Source: Cellulomonas wangsupingiae
GTDB lineage: Bacteria; Actinomycetota; Actinomycetes; Actinomycetales; Cellulomonadaceae
NCBI RefSeq assembly: GCF_024508275.1
Contig: NZ_CP101989.1
Coordinates: forward strand, 3,038,001-3,102,000
Reading direction: 5' to 3'
DNA: 64,000 nt
How positions within the stretch are numbered: position 1 is the stretch's first letter; each line of letters begins with the position of its first letter. The position numbers were made by a program, and so were the translations under genes. A model generated the notes under the pieces. It did not search any database, was not told the DNA's origin, and was given only the letters and a program-made list of their open reading frames with translations. Of the stretch, positions 53,142-60,535 are shown one piece after another.

Positions 53142-54758
53142 TCAGAGCACCTCGGTGGCGGTGCGCTCGACGGCCAGGCCGGCCTCGTAGCGCTCGAGCC
53201 AGGTCGCGTACCCGGCGACGTCCGCCGGGTCGGGCTGCACGACGTCGATCTCGGCGTCCGCGAAGACCCGCGTCGTCAGGTACGTCCCGAGGTCCTGCGT
53301 CGCCCCGCTCGCGAGGTAGCCGGCGAGCACCGCGATGCCCCACGCGCCGCCCTCGCCCGCGGTGCGCCCGACGGCGACCGGGGTGTCGACGGCCGCCGCG
53401 AGCAGCCGCTGGGCCACGCCCGCGGTGCGGAACAGCCCGCCGTGGGCGTACATCGCGTCGACCTCGACACCCTCGGCCGTGAGGATGCGCATGCCCAGGC
53501 TCAGCGTGCCGAACGCGCCGTACACCTGCGTGCGGACGAAGTTGGCGAGCGTGAGCCGGCTGTCCGGGGTGCGCACGACCAGCGGACGCCCCTCCTCCAG
53601 GCCGGTGACCGGCTCGCCGGACAGGTAGTTGTAGGCCAGCAGCCCGCCACCGTCGGCCTCGCCCTCGAGCGCCTCGCGCAGCAGCACGCCGAACACCTCG
53701 TCGGAGCCCGCGTCCGAGCCGAGCGCGGTGGCGAAGCGGCCGAACACCCCGGCCCACTCCCCCAGCTCGCTGGCGCCGTTGTTGCAGTGGACCATCGCGA
53801 CCAGGTCGCCCGCGGGCGTCGTGACCAGGTCGATCTCGTGGTGCACGCGCGCCAGGGGCTTCTCGAGCACGACCATCGCGAAGATGCTGGTGCCGACGCT
53901 GATGTTGGCGGTGCGCGGGGCGACCGACGCGGTCGCGACCATGCCGGTGCCGGCGTCGCCCTCGGGCGGGCACAGCGGGGTTCCGGCGCGCAGCGTGCCG
54001 GTCGGGTCGAGCAGCGCGACGCCCTCGTCCGTCAGGCGCCCGGCCTCCTGGCCGGCGACCAGCACCTGCGGCAGCAGGTCGGTCAGGTGGTCGACGGGCA
54101 GCCGGTCGGCGGCGTGCGCGTCGAAGCGGGCCAGCAGGTCGGCGTCGTAGTCGCGGGTCGACGGGTCGACGGGGAACATGCCCGAGGCGTCGCCGACGCC
54201 GACGACCTTGCGGCCCGTCAGCCGCCAGTGCACGTAGCCGGCCAGCGTGGTCACGAAGCGCACGTCGGCGACGTGCGGCTCGGCGTCCAGCACGGCCTGG
54301 TACAGGTGCGCCACCGACCAGCGCAGCGGGATGTTGTAGCCGAGCAGCTCGGTGAGCTCGGCGGCGGCCGGGCCGGTCGACGTGTTGCGCCACGTGCGGA
54401 ACGGCACCAGCAGGTCGTCGTCGGCGTCGAACGCGAGGTACCCGTGCATCATCGCCGACACGCCGATCGCGGCGAGCGACGTCGGCCGCACGCCGTGGCG
54501 CTCCTCGGCGTCGGCCAGCAGCTCGGCGACCGCCGCGCGCAGCCCGTCCCACACGGCGTCGAGGGAGTACGTCCACGTGCGGTCGACGAACTGGTTCTCC
54601 CACGCGTGCCCGCCGCTCGCGAGCGGCACGTGGTCGTCGCCGACCAGGACCGCCTTGATGCGGGTCGAGCCGAGCTCGATCCCGAGGGTCGCCCGCCCCT
54701 GCTCGATCGCCTCGCGGGCCGCGTTCGGTCGGGACTGCTCGTCGTGGTGCGCCATCAC
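53142..54758 (-). CDS. araB: Ribulokinase-type FGGY carbohydrate kinase
   Basis: 538 residues; in this position it should phosphorylate L-ribulose. The ATPase phosphate loop is TLGIELGSTRIKAVLVGDDH. GVSAMMHGYLAFD and RTWRNTSTGPAAAEL are substrate-side signatures. VGDASGMFPVD follows, and DAMYAHGGLFRTAGVAQRLL is the second FGGY signature. Sequence resembles the xylulokinase-like AraB of actinobacteria more than E. coli AraB. GTG 54758 is six bases after AGGGAG; the adjacent ATG 54755 is also possible. It is transcribed from an operator-controlled promoter. Confidence 0.88.
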   Translation of the reverse strand: MMAHHDEQSRPNAAREAIEQGRATLGIELGSTRIKAVLVGDDHVPLASGGHAWENQFVDRTWTYSLDAVWDGLRAAVAELLADAEERHGVRPTSLAAIGVSAMMHGYLAFDADDDLLVPFRTWRNTSTGPAAAELTELLGYNIPLRWSVAHLYQAVLDAEPHVADVRFVTTLAGYVHWRLTGRKVVGVGDASGMFPVDPSTRDYDADLLARFDAHAADRLPVDHLTDLLPQVLVAGQEAGRLTDEGVALLDPTGTLRAGTPLCPPEGDAGTGMVATASVAPRTANISVGTSIFAMVVLEKPLARVHHEIDLVTTPAGDLVAMVHCNNGASELGEWAGVFGRFATALGSDAGSDEVFGVLLREALEGEADGGGLLAYNYLSGEPVTGLEEGRPLVVRTPDSRLTLANFVRTQVYGAFGTLSLGMRILTAEGVEVDAMYAHGGLFRTAGVAQRLLAAAVDTPVAVGRTAGEGGAWGIAVLAGYLASGATQDLGTYLTTRVFADAEIDVVQPDPADVAGYATWLERYEAGLAVERTATEVL

Positions 54759-54839
54759 GCGCTGCTCCCTCTCCGGGCCGCGTCGCCCGGGGTCGTGGTC
54801 AGGTCCGCCAGGTCGTCTCCACCCTCCGGCACCTGGTTG

Positions 54840-54869
54840 ATGTTAACGCTCACATGACGCGGGTGCCAA
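54840..54869 (-). promoter_or_regulatory. araBDA promoter with AraR-type LacI operator
   Basis: On the minus strand TTGGCA (54869-54864), 18 bases and TAACAT (54845-54840) form a good promoter. The operator ATGTTAACGCTCACAT (54840-54855), 6 of 8 half-site positions symmetric around a central CG, covers the -10. The adjacent LacI-family gene is its likely binder. Confidence 0.65.
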
Positions 54870-54877
54870 CCTCCTGC

Positions 54878-55933
54878 TCAGCCGACCGGACCGTCCGGGG
54901 GCGCCGACGACGCGCGCACGACGAGCTCCGGCGCGATGGACCGGTGCTCCGCCGTCGCGCCCGCCAGCGCGTCGACGACGGCCTGCACCGCACGCCGCCC
55001 CAGCTCGTCGAAACCCTGCCGCACGGTCGTCAGCGCGGGGGCGTAGAACGCGGTGCCCGGCTCGTCGTCGAACCCCACCACGGCCACGTCCTGCGGCACC
55101 CGGACACCGGCCCGCGCGAAGGCGGCCAGCAGGCCGAGCGCGAGCTGGTCGTTCGCGGCGAAGACCGCGTCCGGCAGCCCTTCCTCCACCAGCCGGCCGC
55201 CCACCGCGAACCCGTCGGCGGCGGACCAGCCGCCCGGACGGTCCGCCGGCACCGGCGCACCCGCGGCCTCGAGGGCCTCGTGCCAGCCCTGCAGCCGGTC
55301 CCGCGCGTCGTACCACTCCTGCGGTCCCGCGACGTGCACCACCGTGCGCCGGCCCGACGCGAGGAGGTGCTCGGTCGCGAGTCGGCCGCCCGTCACCTGG
55401 TCCACCGCCACCGTCGGCAGGTCGACGCCCTCACGCCCCGAGGACACGAGCACCACCGGCACCGGCAGCCGCACACCGCTCACCGCGTCGACGGTCCCGC
55501 TGCGCGGCGCGACGACGACCACGCCGTCGACCCCCTGCGCGAGGAAGTGCTCGACCGCCGCGACCACCTCACCGCCGCTGAACTCGCGCAAGGTCGCCAC
55601 CGACACGTAGAAGCCGGCGTCGCGCGCCGCCTGCTCGAACGCGACCAGCGTGCTCGTCGGGCCGAACAGCGCGGTCGCGGGCGTGATGACGCCGAGCGTC
55701 CCGGTGCGCCGCGTCACCAGGGCCCGGGCCGCGAGGTTGGGCCGGTAGCCCAGCGTCGCGATCGCGTCCAGGACGCGCTCGCGCGTCGCCGGGCGCACGC
55801 TCGGGTGGTCGTTGAGCACGCGCGAGACGGTCTGGTGGCTGACGCCCGCGAGCGCGGCCACGTCGTTCATCGCCGGGGGCCGGCCGTCGCGCGTGCGCCC
55901 CGGTCGCGCCACCGGGCGCGGTTCCACGGCCAC
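54878..55933 (-). CDS. LacI-family regulator of arabinose use
   Basis: 351 residues. AMNDVAALAGVSHQTVSRVL is the helix-turn-helix, and NLAARALVTRRTGTLGVI the hinge. The ligand domain has GVDGVVVVAPRSGTVDAV, VDQVTGGRLATEHLL and FAANDQLALGLLAAFARAG. VAVVGFDDEPGTAFYAPALT closes the pattern. It lies between proC (3-bp gap) and araB (119-bp gap with operator), so its natural role is to repress araBDA. GTG 55933 is chosen as first; translation could also begin a few codons later. Confidence 0.87.
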   Translation of the reverse strand: MAVEPRPVARPGRTRDGRPPAMNDVAALAGVSHQTVSRVLNDHPSVRPATRERVLDAIATLGYRPNLAARALVTRRTGTLGVITPATALFGPTSTLVAFEQAARDAGFYVSVATLREFSGGEVVAAVEHFLAQGVDGVVVVAPRSGTVDAVSGVRLPVPVVLVSSGREGVDLPTVAVDQVTGGRLATEHLLASGRRTVVHVAGPQEWYDARDRLQGWHEALEAAGAPVPADRPGGWSAADGFAVGGRLVEEGLPDAVFAANDQLALGLLAAFARAGVRVPQDVAVVGFDDEPGTAFYAPALTTVRQGFDELGRRAVQAVVDALAGATAEHRSIAPELVVRASSAPPDGPVG

Positions 55934-55936
55934 GCG

Positions 55937-56761
55937 TCAGCCCGCACCCAGCTCGCGCGAGCGCTCGGCGGCGGCGCGCACCCCGGCGACGAGACCGGCG
56001 CGCACCGCGTGCGCGTCCAGCGCCGCGACCCCGGCCACCGTGGTGCCCCCGGGCGAGGAGACCCGCTCCCGCAGGACCACCGGGTGGTCGCCGGTCTGCG
56101 CGACCATCGCGGCCGCGCCCTCCACGGTCGCGACCGCGAGCCGCGAGGCCAGGTCCCGTGGCAGTCCCAGCAGCACCCCTGCCTCCGCGAGCGCGTCGAT
56201 GACGTAGAACGCGTACGCCGGCCCCGAGCCCGACAGCGCCGTCACGGCGTCCAGGTGCTTCTCGGCGACCCGCTCGACGAGGCCCGTCGCCGCGAGCATC
56301 CGCTCGACCAGCGCGAGGTGCTCGTCCCCGGCCGCACGGCCCGGGGCGATCGCGCTGGCCCCCTTGCCGATGAGGGCGGGCGTGTTCGGCATGACACGGA
56401 CGACGGGGGTCCCGGCGGGCAGCGCGTCCTCGTAGACGCGCAGCGGCACACCCGCCGCGACGCTCACGACCAGCGCACCGTCGCGGAGCACCGGCGCCAT
56501 GTCCGCGAGCACCGCCGGCACGACGTCCGGCTTCACGGCCAGCAGCACGACATCGGCCGACGCGGCCGCGTCCCGGTTGCCCGCCGTGCGCGCCCCGTGC
56601 TCGTCGGCGAGGGCCGCCGCCCTGCCGGCGTCCTGGTCCGCGACCGTCAGCCGGTCACCCGGCCAGCCGCCCGTGCGCAGCGCCGCCACGAGCGTGCCGC
56701 CCATGACGCCACCGCCGAGCACCGCCACCGCGGGCGTCGCGCCCAGGTCCTGCGTCGCCAT
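55937..56761 (-). CDS. proC: Pyrroline-5-carboxylate reductase
   Basis: 274 residues; last step of proline synthesis. The NADPH motif is VAVLGGGVMGGTLVAALRT (about residues 12-30). VRVMPNTPALIGKGASAI, ALSGSGPAYAFYVIDALAEA and RVSSPGGTTVAGVAALD are the ProC signatures. ATG 56761 lies behind GGAGGACACG. It is followed 3 bp later by araR, an unusual coupling. Upstream lies the 17-bp motif array, so its promoter must be within or beyond that array. Confidence 0.95.
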   Translation of the reverse strand: MATQDLGATPAVAVLGGGVMGGTLVAALRTGGWPGDRLTVADQDAGRAAALADEHGARTAGNRDAAASADVVLLAVKPDVVPAVLADMAPVLRDGALVVSVAAGVPLRVYEDALPAGTPVVRVMPNTPALIGKGASAIAPGRAAGDEHLALVERMLAATGLVERVAEKHLDAVTALSGSGPAYAFYVIDALAEAGVLLGLPRDLASRLAVATVEGAAAMVAQTGDHPVVLRERVSSPGGTTVAGVAALDAHAVRAGLVAGVRAAAERSRELGAG

Positions 56762-57265
56762 CGTGTCCTCCGTCGCCGCTCGCCGGCCGCACCCCTGCGA
56801 CCGCAGCGAGCCTACTGGCGCAGCCCTCTGCCCCCACCCCCCACCCCCAGCCCGCGAGAGAGCAATCCAGTCACCCCCACCCCCCGCGAGAGAACAATCC
56901 AGTCACCCCCACCCCCCGCGAGAGAACAATCCAGTCACCCCCACCCCCCGCGAGAGAACAATCCAGTCACCCCAGGGACGTGGGGCTGCCGGTCGCCCGG
57001 CCGGATGGGCGCTCGGTCGTACGCAGACTTGATTGCTCTCTCGCGCTCACGGGGCGGGACTCACGGGCACGACTGGATTGCTCTCTCACCACGGGTGGGA
57101 CCCACCGGCGGGACCCGTCGGCGGGGCTCTCCGGCACGACTGGATTGCACTCTCACACCACGGGCGGGGCCCACGGGCGGGGCCCACTGGTGGGGCCCAC
57201 CGGTGGGACCGCGGGCGGAGCCCACCGGCAGGCCTCACGGGGAGGACTGGATCGTGCTCTCGCGC
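56762..57265. repeat. Array of eight 17-bp motifs, four per strand
   Basis: The motif GAGAGARCAATCCAGTC occurs at 56856, 56888, 56920 and 56952 (first base of each) at an exact 32-bp period. The spacers between these copies are identical C-rich sequence. The reverse complement, GACTGGATTGYTCTCTC with small changes, occurs at 57026, 57071, 57138 and 57245 at irregular spacing. The centre is about 57 bp of ordinary GC-rich DNA. The array lies in the 504-bp gap between proC and the methyltransferase and has no supported gene. There is no variable spacer set, so it is not CRISPR. Confidence 0.9.
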
Positions 57266-58825
57266 TCAGGGGAGGGTGAGGAGGCCGTCGGTGAGCAGGC
57301 CGCGGACGGTCGGCAGGACGTCGGCGGCCACGTCGGCGGCCGGGACGTCGAGCAGCGCGCCCAGCGCCCCGACGATCTGCCCGACGGTGAGCTCGCCGTC
57401 GCACGCGCCGACGAACGCCGCGAGCGCCGTCCCGGCCTGCACCGTGCGCCCGAAGCCGTGGCCCTGGCGCAGCAGCACGACGCGGGGGTCGGCCGCGCCC
57501 GGCTGCAGGTACCGCTCCTCGGTGACGTCGGGGGCGACCTGCAGCCGCAGGCCGGCGAGGTCCTCGTCGGTCAGGTGCGTCACGGCGTCGTGCGCCGCGA
57601 GGCCGGCGGCGAGCACCGGGCCGAGCGGGGGGCGCACGGGTCCGGTCTGCGACTCGAGGCGACGCAGGGTCGGTGCGCCCGCGAGCGGCCGGCGCAGCGT
57701 GACGATGCCGAACCCGACGGACGCGACGTCGCGCGACGCGAGGTCGTCGAGCCACGCGCCGTACCGGTGCTCCCACGCGTCGCGGTCGGCGGGTGTCGTC
57801 CCGCCGTCGCGGATCCACGTCTCGGCGTACTGCGCGGGGTCCTGCTCGTCGCGCTGCACGACCCACGCGTCGAGGCCCGACGCGTCGACCCACGCCCCGA
57901 TGCGCTCGTGCCACTCCTCGCCGTCGCGCACCTCCCAGTTGGCGAGCAGCTGGGCGACACCCCCGGGCGCGAGGACGTCACCGACGCCGGTGACGAGGTC
58001 ACGCACGAGGTCGTCGCCCGCCCGCCCGCCGTCCCGGTAGTCGTAGGCGGGGACGTCGACGCGCCGGGGCGTGATGACGAACGGCGGGTTGCTCACGACC
58101 AGGTCGAACGCCTCACCGGCGACGGGTTCCAGCATCGAGCCCGCGCGCAGCTCGACGCGGTCCGGCCCCAGGCCGGCCAGCGCCGTCGTGAACCGCGCGA
58201 ACGCCAGCGCCCGCGTCGACAGGTCGGTCGCGACGACGTGGCGCGCGTGCCGGCCGGCGTGCAGCGCCTGCACGCCGCACCCGGTGCCCAGGTCCAGCAC
58301 GCGCTCGCGCGGGTCGCGGACGGTCGCCTGCGCCAGCGTCACGGACGCCCCGCCGACGCCGAGCACGTGGTCCGTGCGCAGGGCGCGGCCGGTCGCCAGC
58401 TCCCCCAGGTCCGACACGACCCACCACGCGGCCTCGCCCGCGCCGTCGGTCGCGGCGTACGGCCGCAGGTCGACGAGGGCCCGGACGTCGTCGTCGGCGC
58501 CCCGGCCGGCCGCGTCGACGAGCCCGCAGCGCCGGGCACCCTCGACGCCGACGGACGGCAGGGCGCGCTCCAGCGCCGCGCGCGGCACCGGGACCCCCAG
58601 CACGAAGCACCGGGTCAGCACCGCCGCGGGGTCCGCACCGGCGGAGGCCGTCGGTGCGGTCGCGCGCAGCGCCGGAAGCGCCTCGCCGCGGTCGAGCGCG
58701 CCGGTCGCGACGGGACCGAGCAGCTCCTCGACGTGCTCGACGGTGTACGCGGCGGCGTCCAGGTCGACGCGCAGCGCGTCGAGCAGCTCGGGGACGACGA
58801 CAGGGGCGTGCGGGGTGGCGCTCAC
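57266..58825 (-). CDS. DUF7059/class I SAM-dependent methyltransferase
   Basis: 519 residues. The N-terminal ~150 residues have a winged-helix-like pattern typical of DUF7059. The methyltransferase core follows: VLDLGTGCGVQALHAGRHAR, then FDLVVSNPPFVITPRRVDVP, where NPPF is the motif of N- or glutamine-amide methylating enzymes (PrmC/HemK or RsmC type). The last ~170 residues are a C-terminal extension. Substrate unknown; RNA or protein Gln is possible. GTG 58825 has GACGAT six bases upstream, perhaps leaderless. Confidence 0.85.
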   Translation of the reverse strand: MSATPHAPVVVPELLDALRVDLDAAAYTVEHVEELLGPVATGALDRGEALPALRATAPTASAGADPAAVLTRCFVLGVPVPRAALERALPSVGVEGARRCGLVDAAGRGADDDVRALVDLRPYAATDGAGEAAWWVVSDLGELATGRALRTDHVLGVGGASVTLAQATVRDPRERVLDLGTGCGVQALHAGRHARHVVATDLSTRALAFARFTTALAGLGPDRVELRAGSMLEPVAGEAFDLVVSNPPFVITPRRVDVPAYDYRDGGRAGDDLVRDLVTGVGDVLAPGGVAQLLANWEVRDGEEWHERIGAWVDASGLDAWVVQRDEQDPAQYAETWIRDGGTTPADRDAWEHRYGAWLDDLASRDVASVGFGIVTLRRPLAGAPTLRRLESQTGPVRPPLGPVLAAGLAAHDAVTHLTDEDLAGLRLQVAPDVTEERYLQPGAADPRVVLLRQGHGFGRTVQAGTALAAFVGACDGELTVGQIVGALGALLDVPAADVAADVLPTVRGLLTDGLLTLP

Positions 58826-58831
58826 GCCCCC

Positions 58832-58837
58832 ATCGTC
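58832..58837 (-). promoter_or_regulatory. Possible -10 element of the methyltransferase gene
   Basis: GACGAT, exactly six bases before GTG 58825, in the weaker leaderless group. Confidence 0.3.
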
Positions 58838-58895
58838 CCAGGCGGGCGGCGGCCGGCCGCCGCCACGGGGGCCGGCCGGCTCACGGCACGCGCGG

Positions 58896-59594
58896 TCAGG
58901 GCTCCGGGAGGTGGACGTCGACCACCAGCGGGCGGTGGTCGCTCGCGACGCCCACCGCGGCGTGGTCGGGCACCTGCGCCCCGAGCACCGGCAGGCGCCC
59001 GTCGACGAGCACGACGTCGATGCGCAGACGCGGCACGTCGGCCGGGTAGGTCGGCTGGTCGGCGTCGCCGGCCGTCGCCGCGTCCTGGAGCCCGCCGGCC
59101 GCCCCGCCCAGCGCGTGCCAGGACGGCCCACCGGGGCGCTCGTTGAGGTCGCCCGCCACGACGACGGGACCGTCCTCGCCGCGCAGCAGACGACGCGTCA
59201 CCAGGTCGACGTGCCGGGCACGCTCGGCGGCCCGCAGGCCCAGGTGCACCACGACCACCCGGACGCCGTCGACGCGGGCCGTCGCGACGCCGCGCCGCGT
59301 CAGCCCGACGCGCCACGGCAACCGCATCCCCGCCGCCTCCCGCACGCTGCGGTGCGGGACGACGAGGAGCGCGGTCGTCCGGGCACCGCCGCCGCCGACC
59401 GCGACCCGCAGACCGGTCCGGGCCGCGAACCGCCGCAGCCGCGCACGACCCGTGAGACCGCGAGGGGGCTCCTGCACCGCGAGCACGTCGGGGCGCGCGG
59501 TGCGCACGACCTCGACGAGCGCGTCGACCTCCTCGCGCAGCCCACGCAGGTTGTACGTCATCACCCGCAGGGTGCCGACCTCGCGCGCGTCCAC
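58896..59594 (-). CDS. Endonuclease/exonuclease/phosphatase (EEP) family protein
   Basis: 232 residues, cytoplasmic. LRVMTYNLRGLREEVDALVE (metal Asn) and VLAVQEPPRGLTG (metal Glu) lead in. VVVHLGLRAAERARHVDLV and VVVAGDLNERPG (Asp-Leu-Asn) follow, and GVASDHRPLVVDVHL carries the catalytic Asp-His. Hydrolase, probably phosphodiesterase or nuclease; substrate unknown. GTG 59594 has GGAGG five bases upstream, which decides the start over a longer open frame to 59852. Confidence 0.85.
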   Translation of the reverse strand: MDAREVGTLRVMTYNLRGLREEVDALVEVVRTARPDVLAVQEPPRGLTGRARLRRFAARTGLRVAVGGGGARTTALLVVPHRSVREAAGMRLPWRVGLTRRGVATARVDGVRVVVVHLGLRAAERARHVDLVTRRLLRGEDGPVVVAGDLNERPGGPSWHALGGAAGGLQDAATAGDADQPTYPADVPRLRIDVVLVDGRLPVLGAQVPDHAAVGVASDHRPLVVDVHLPEP

Positions 59595-59710
59595 CGTGAC
59601 CTCCGTCCGTCCCCCGGCTGCGCGAGCGTACCGACCGGCGCGCGGCGCGTCACGGCACCGGGCCGGGCCGCACGGCACCGGCACGGGCACCGGCGCTGGC
59701 GTACGTTGGC

Positions 59711-59733
59711 CCGACCGACCGACCGACCGACCG
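59711..59733. repeat. Tetranucleotide CCGA repeat before the lipoprotein gene
   Basis: CCGACCGACCGACCGACCGA plus CCG, about 5.75 units, beginning five bases after a possible TACGTT -10 (59702-59707) and about 35 bases before the start codon. Confidence 0.8.
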
Positions 59734-59767
59734 CCGCGCCACGCGGCGCCACGACGAGGGGACCACT

Positions 59768-60469
59768 GTGCGTCGCACGCCTGCCGTGACCGTGACGGCC
59801 CTGACCGCCCTGCTGCTGACCGCGTGCACCGGCGGGGACCGCGAGGCGGCACCGAGCGGGGGCGCCACCCCGGCCGACGCGAGCGCGGGCGCCTCGGCGG
59901 ACGCGAGCCCGGGCGCCCCGGCCGACGCCGGCGGTGGCACGCAGCCCGACGCGCCGTTCGACGGCGGGACCGAGCAGTGCCTGGTCGGCGTGTGGCGGCT
60001 CGACCTGGCAGCCATGCAGGACGACCTGAGCACGATGCTCGCGGGCGGCGGCGAGGCCGCCGGCGACGTGGAGGTCGAGGTCGAGGGCGCGACGACGTAC
60101 GAGTTCGCGGCGGACGGGTCGTTCGCCGCGGCGGTCGACTCCTCGTCGTCCATGACGTTGTCGTCGGACGGCGAGGAGCTCACGTCCTCCACGGCGTCGA
60201 CGGGCGACCTCACCGGCGTGTGGTCCCTGGCCGGCGACGTGCTCACGATCTCCGACGTCGACGCCGCCGGGCTCGACGTGACGACGACGGCGGCGCTGGG
60301 GGGCGAGTCGATCGACGTGCCCCCGGGCTCCGCGCAGGACGCGATCGAGGCGCTGCCGCCGACGGTCTCGACCGTGACGTGCGGGACGGCGACGCTGACG
60401 CTCGCGACGGCCACGGTGGCGGACGAGGACAGCGACCCCGTGAGCCTGACGTACACGCTGCGGCGCTGA
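59768..60469 (+). CDS. Putative lipoprotein (unknown)
   Basis: 233 residues with a clear lipobox, ALLLTAC, Cys20. After it comes an Ala/Asp/Ser-rich linker, then a probable beta-rich domain: EQCLVGVWRLDLAAM, ATTYEFAADGSFAAAV, SDGEELTSSTAS and GVWSLAGDVLTISDVD. A pair of Cys flanks the domain. No family recognised; the pattern resembles lipocalin-like DUF proteins. GTG 59768 has GAGGGGA six bases upstream. It ends at a strong bidirectional hairpin. Confidence 0.78.
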   Translation: MRRTPAVTVTALTALLLTACTGGDREAAPSGGATPADASAGASADASPGAPADAGGGTQPDAPFDGGTEQCLVGVWRLDLAAMQDDLSTMLAGGGEAAGDVEVEVEGATTYEFAADGSFAAAVDSSSSMTLSSDGEELTSSTASTGDLTGVWSLAGDVLTISDVDAAGLDVTTTAALGGESIDVPPGSAQDAIEALPPTVSTVTCGTATLTLATATVADEDSDPVSLTYTLRR

Positions 60470-60520
60470 ACGACGGGGCCGGACCGCCCTCCTGTCAGGA
60501 GGGGGCCCGGCCCGCGTCGT
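60470..60520. terminator. Bidirectional terminator between lipoprotein and hppA
   Basis: A long hairpin whose inner stem is CCCTCCT/AGGAGGG around GTC and whose outer parts (GGGCCGG/CCGGCCC, ACGAC/GTCGT) also pair, spanning the gap between convergent genes. Confidence 0.8.
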
Positions 60521-60535
60521 CCGTGGCGCCGCGGC

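Noticed and set aside
56856..57261. Possible CRISPR array
   Set aside because: The sequences between the four forward copies are identical and C-rich, the other four copies are inverted, and no cas gene is near.
56980..57279. Open reading frame of 99 codons running through the reversed motifs
   Set aside because: It is made of repeat-derived codons, has no ribosome site and no family signature.
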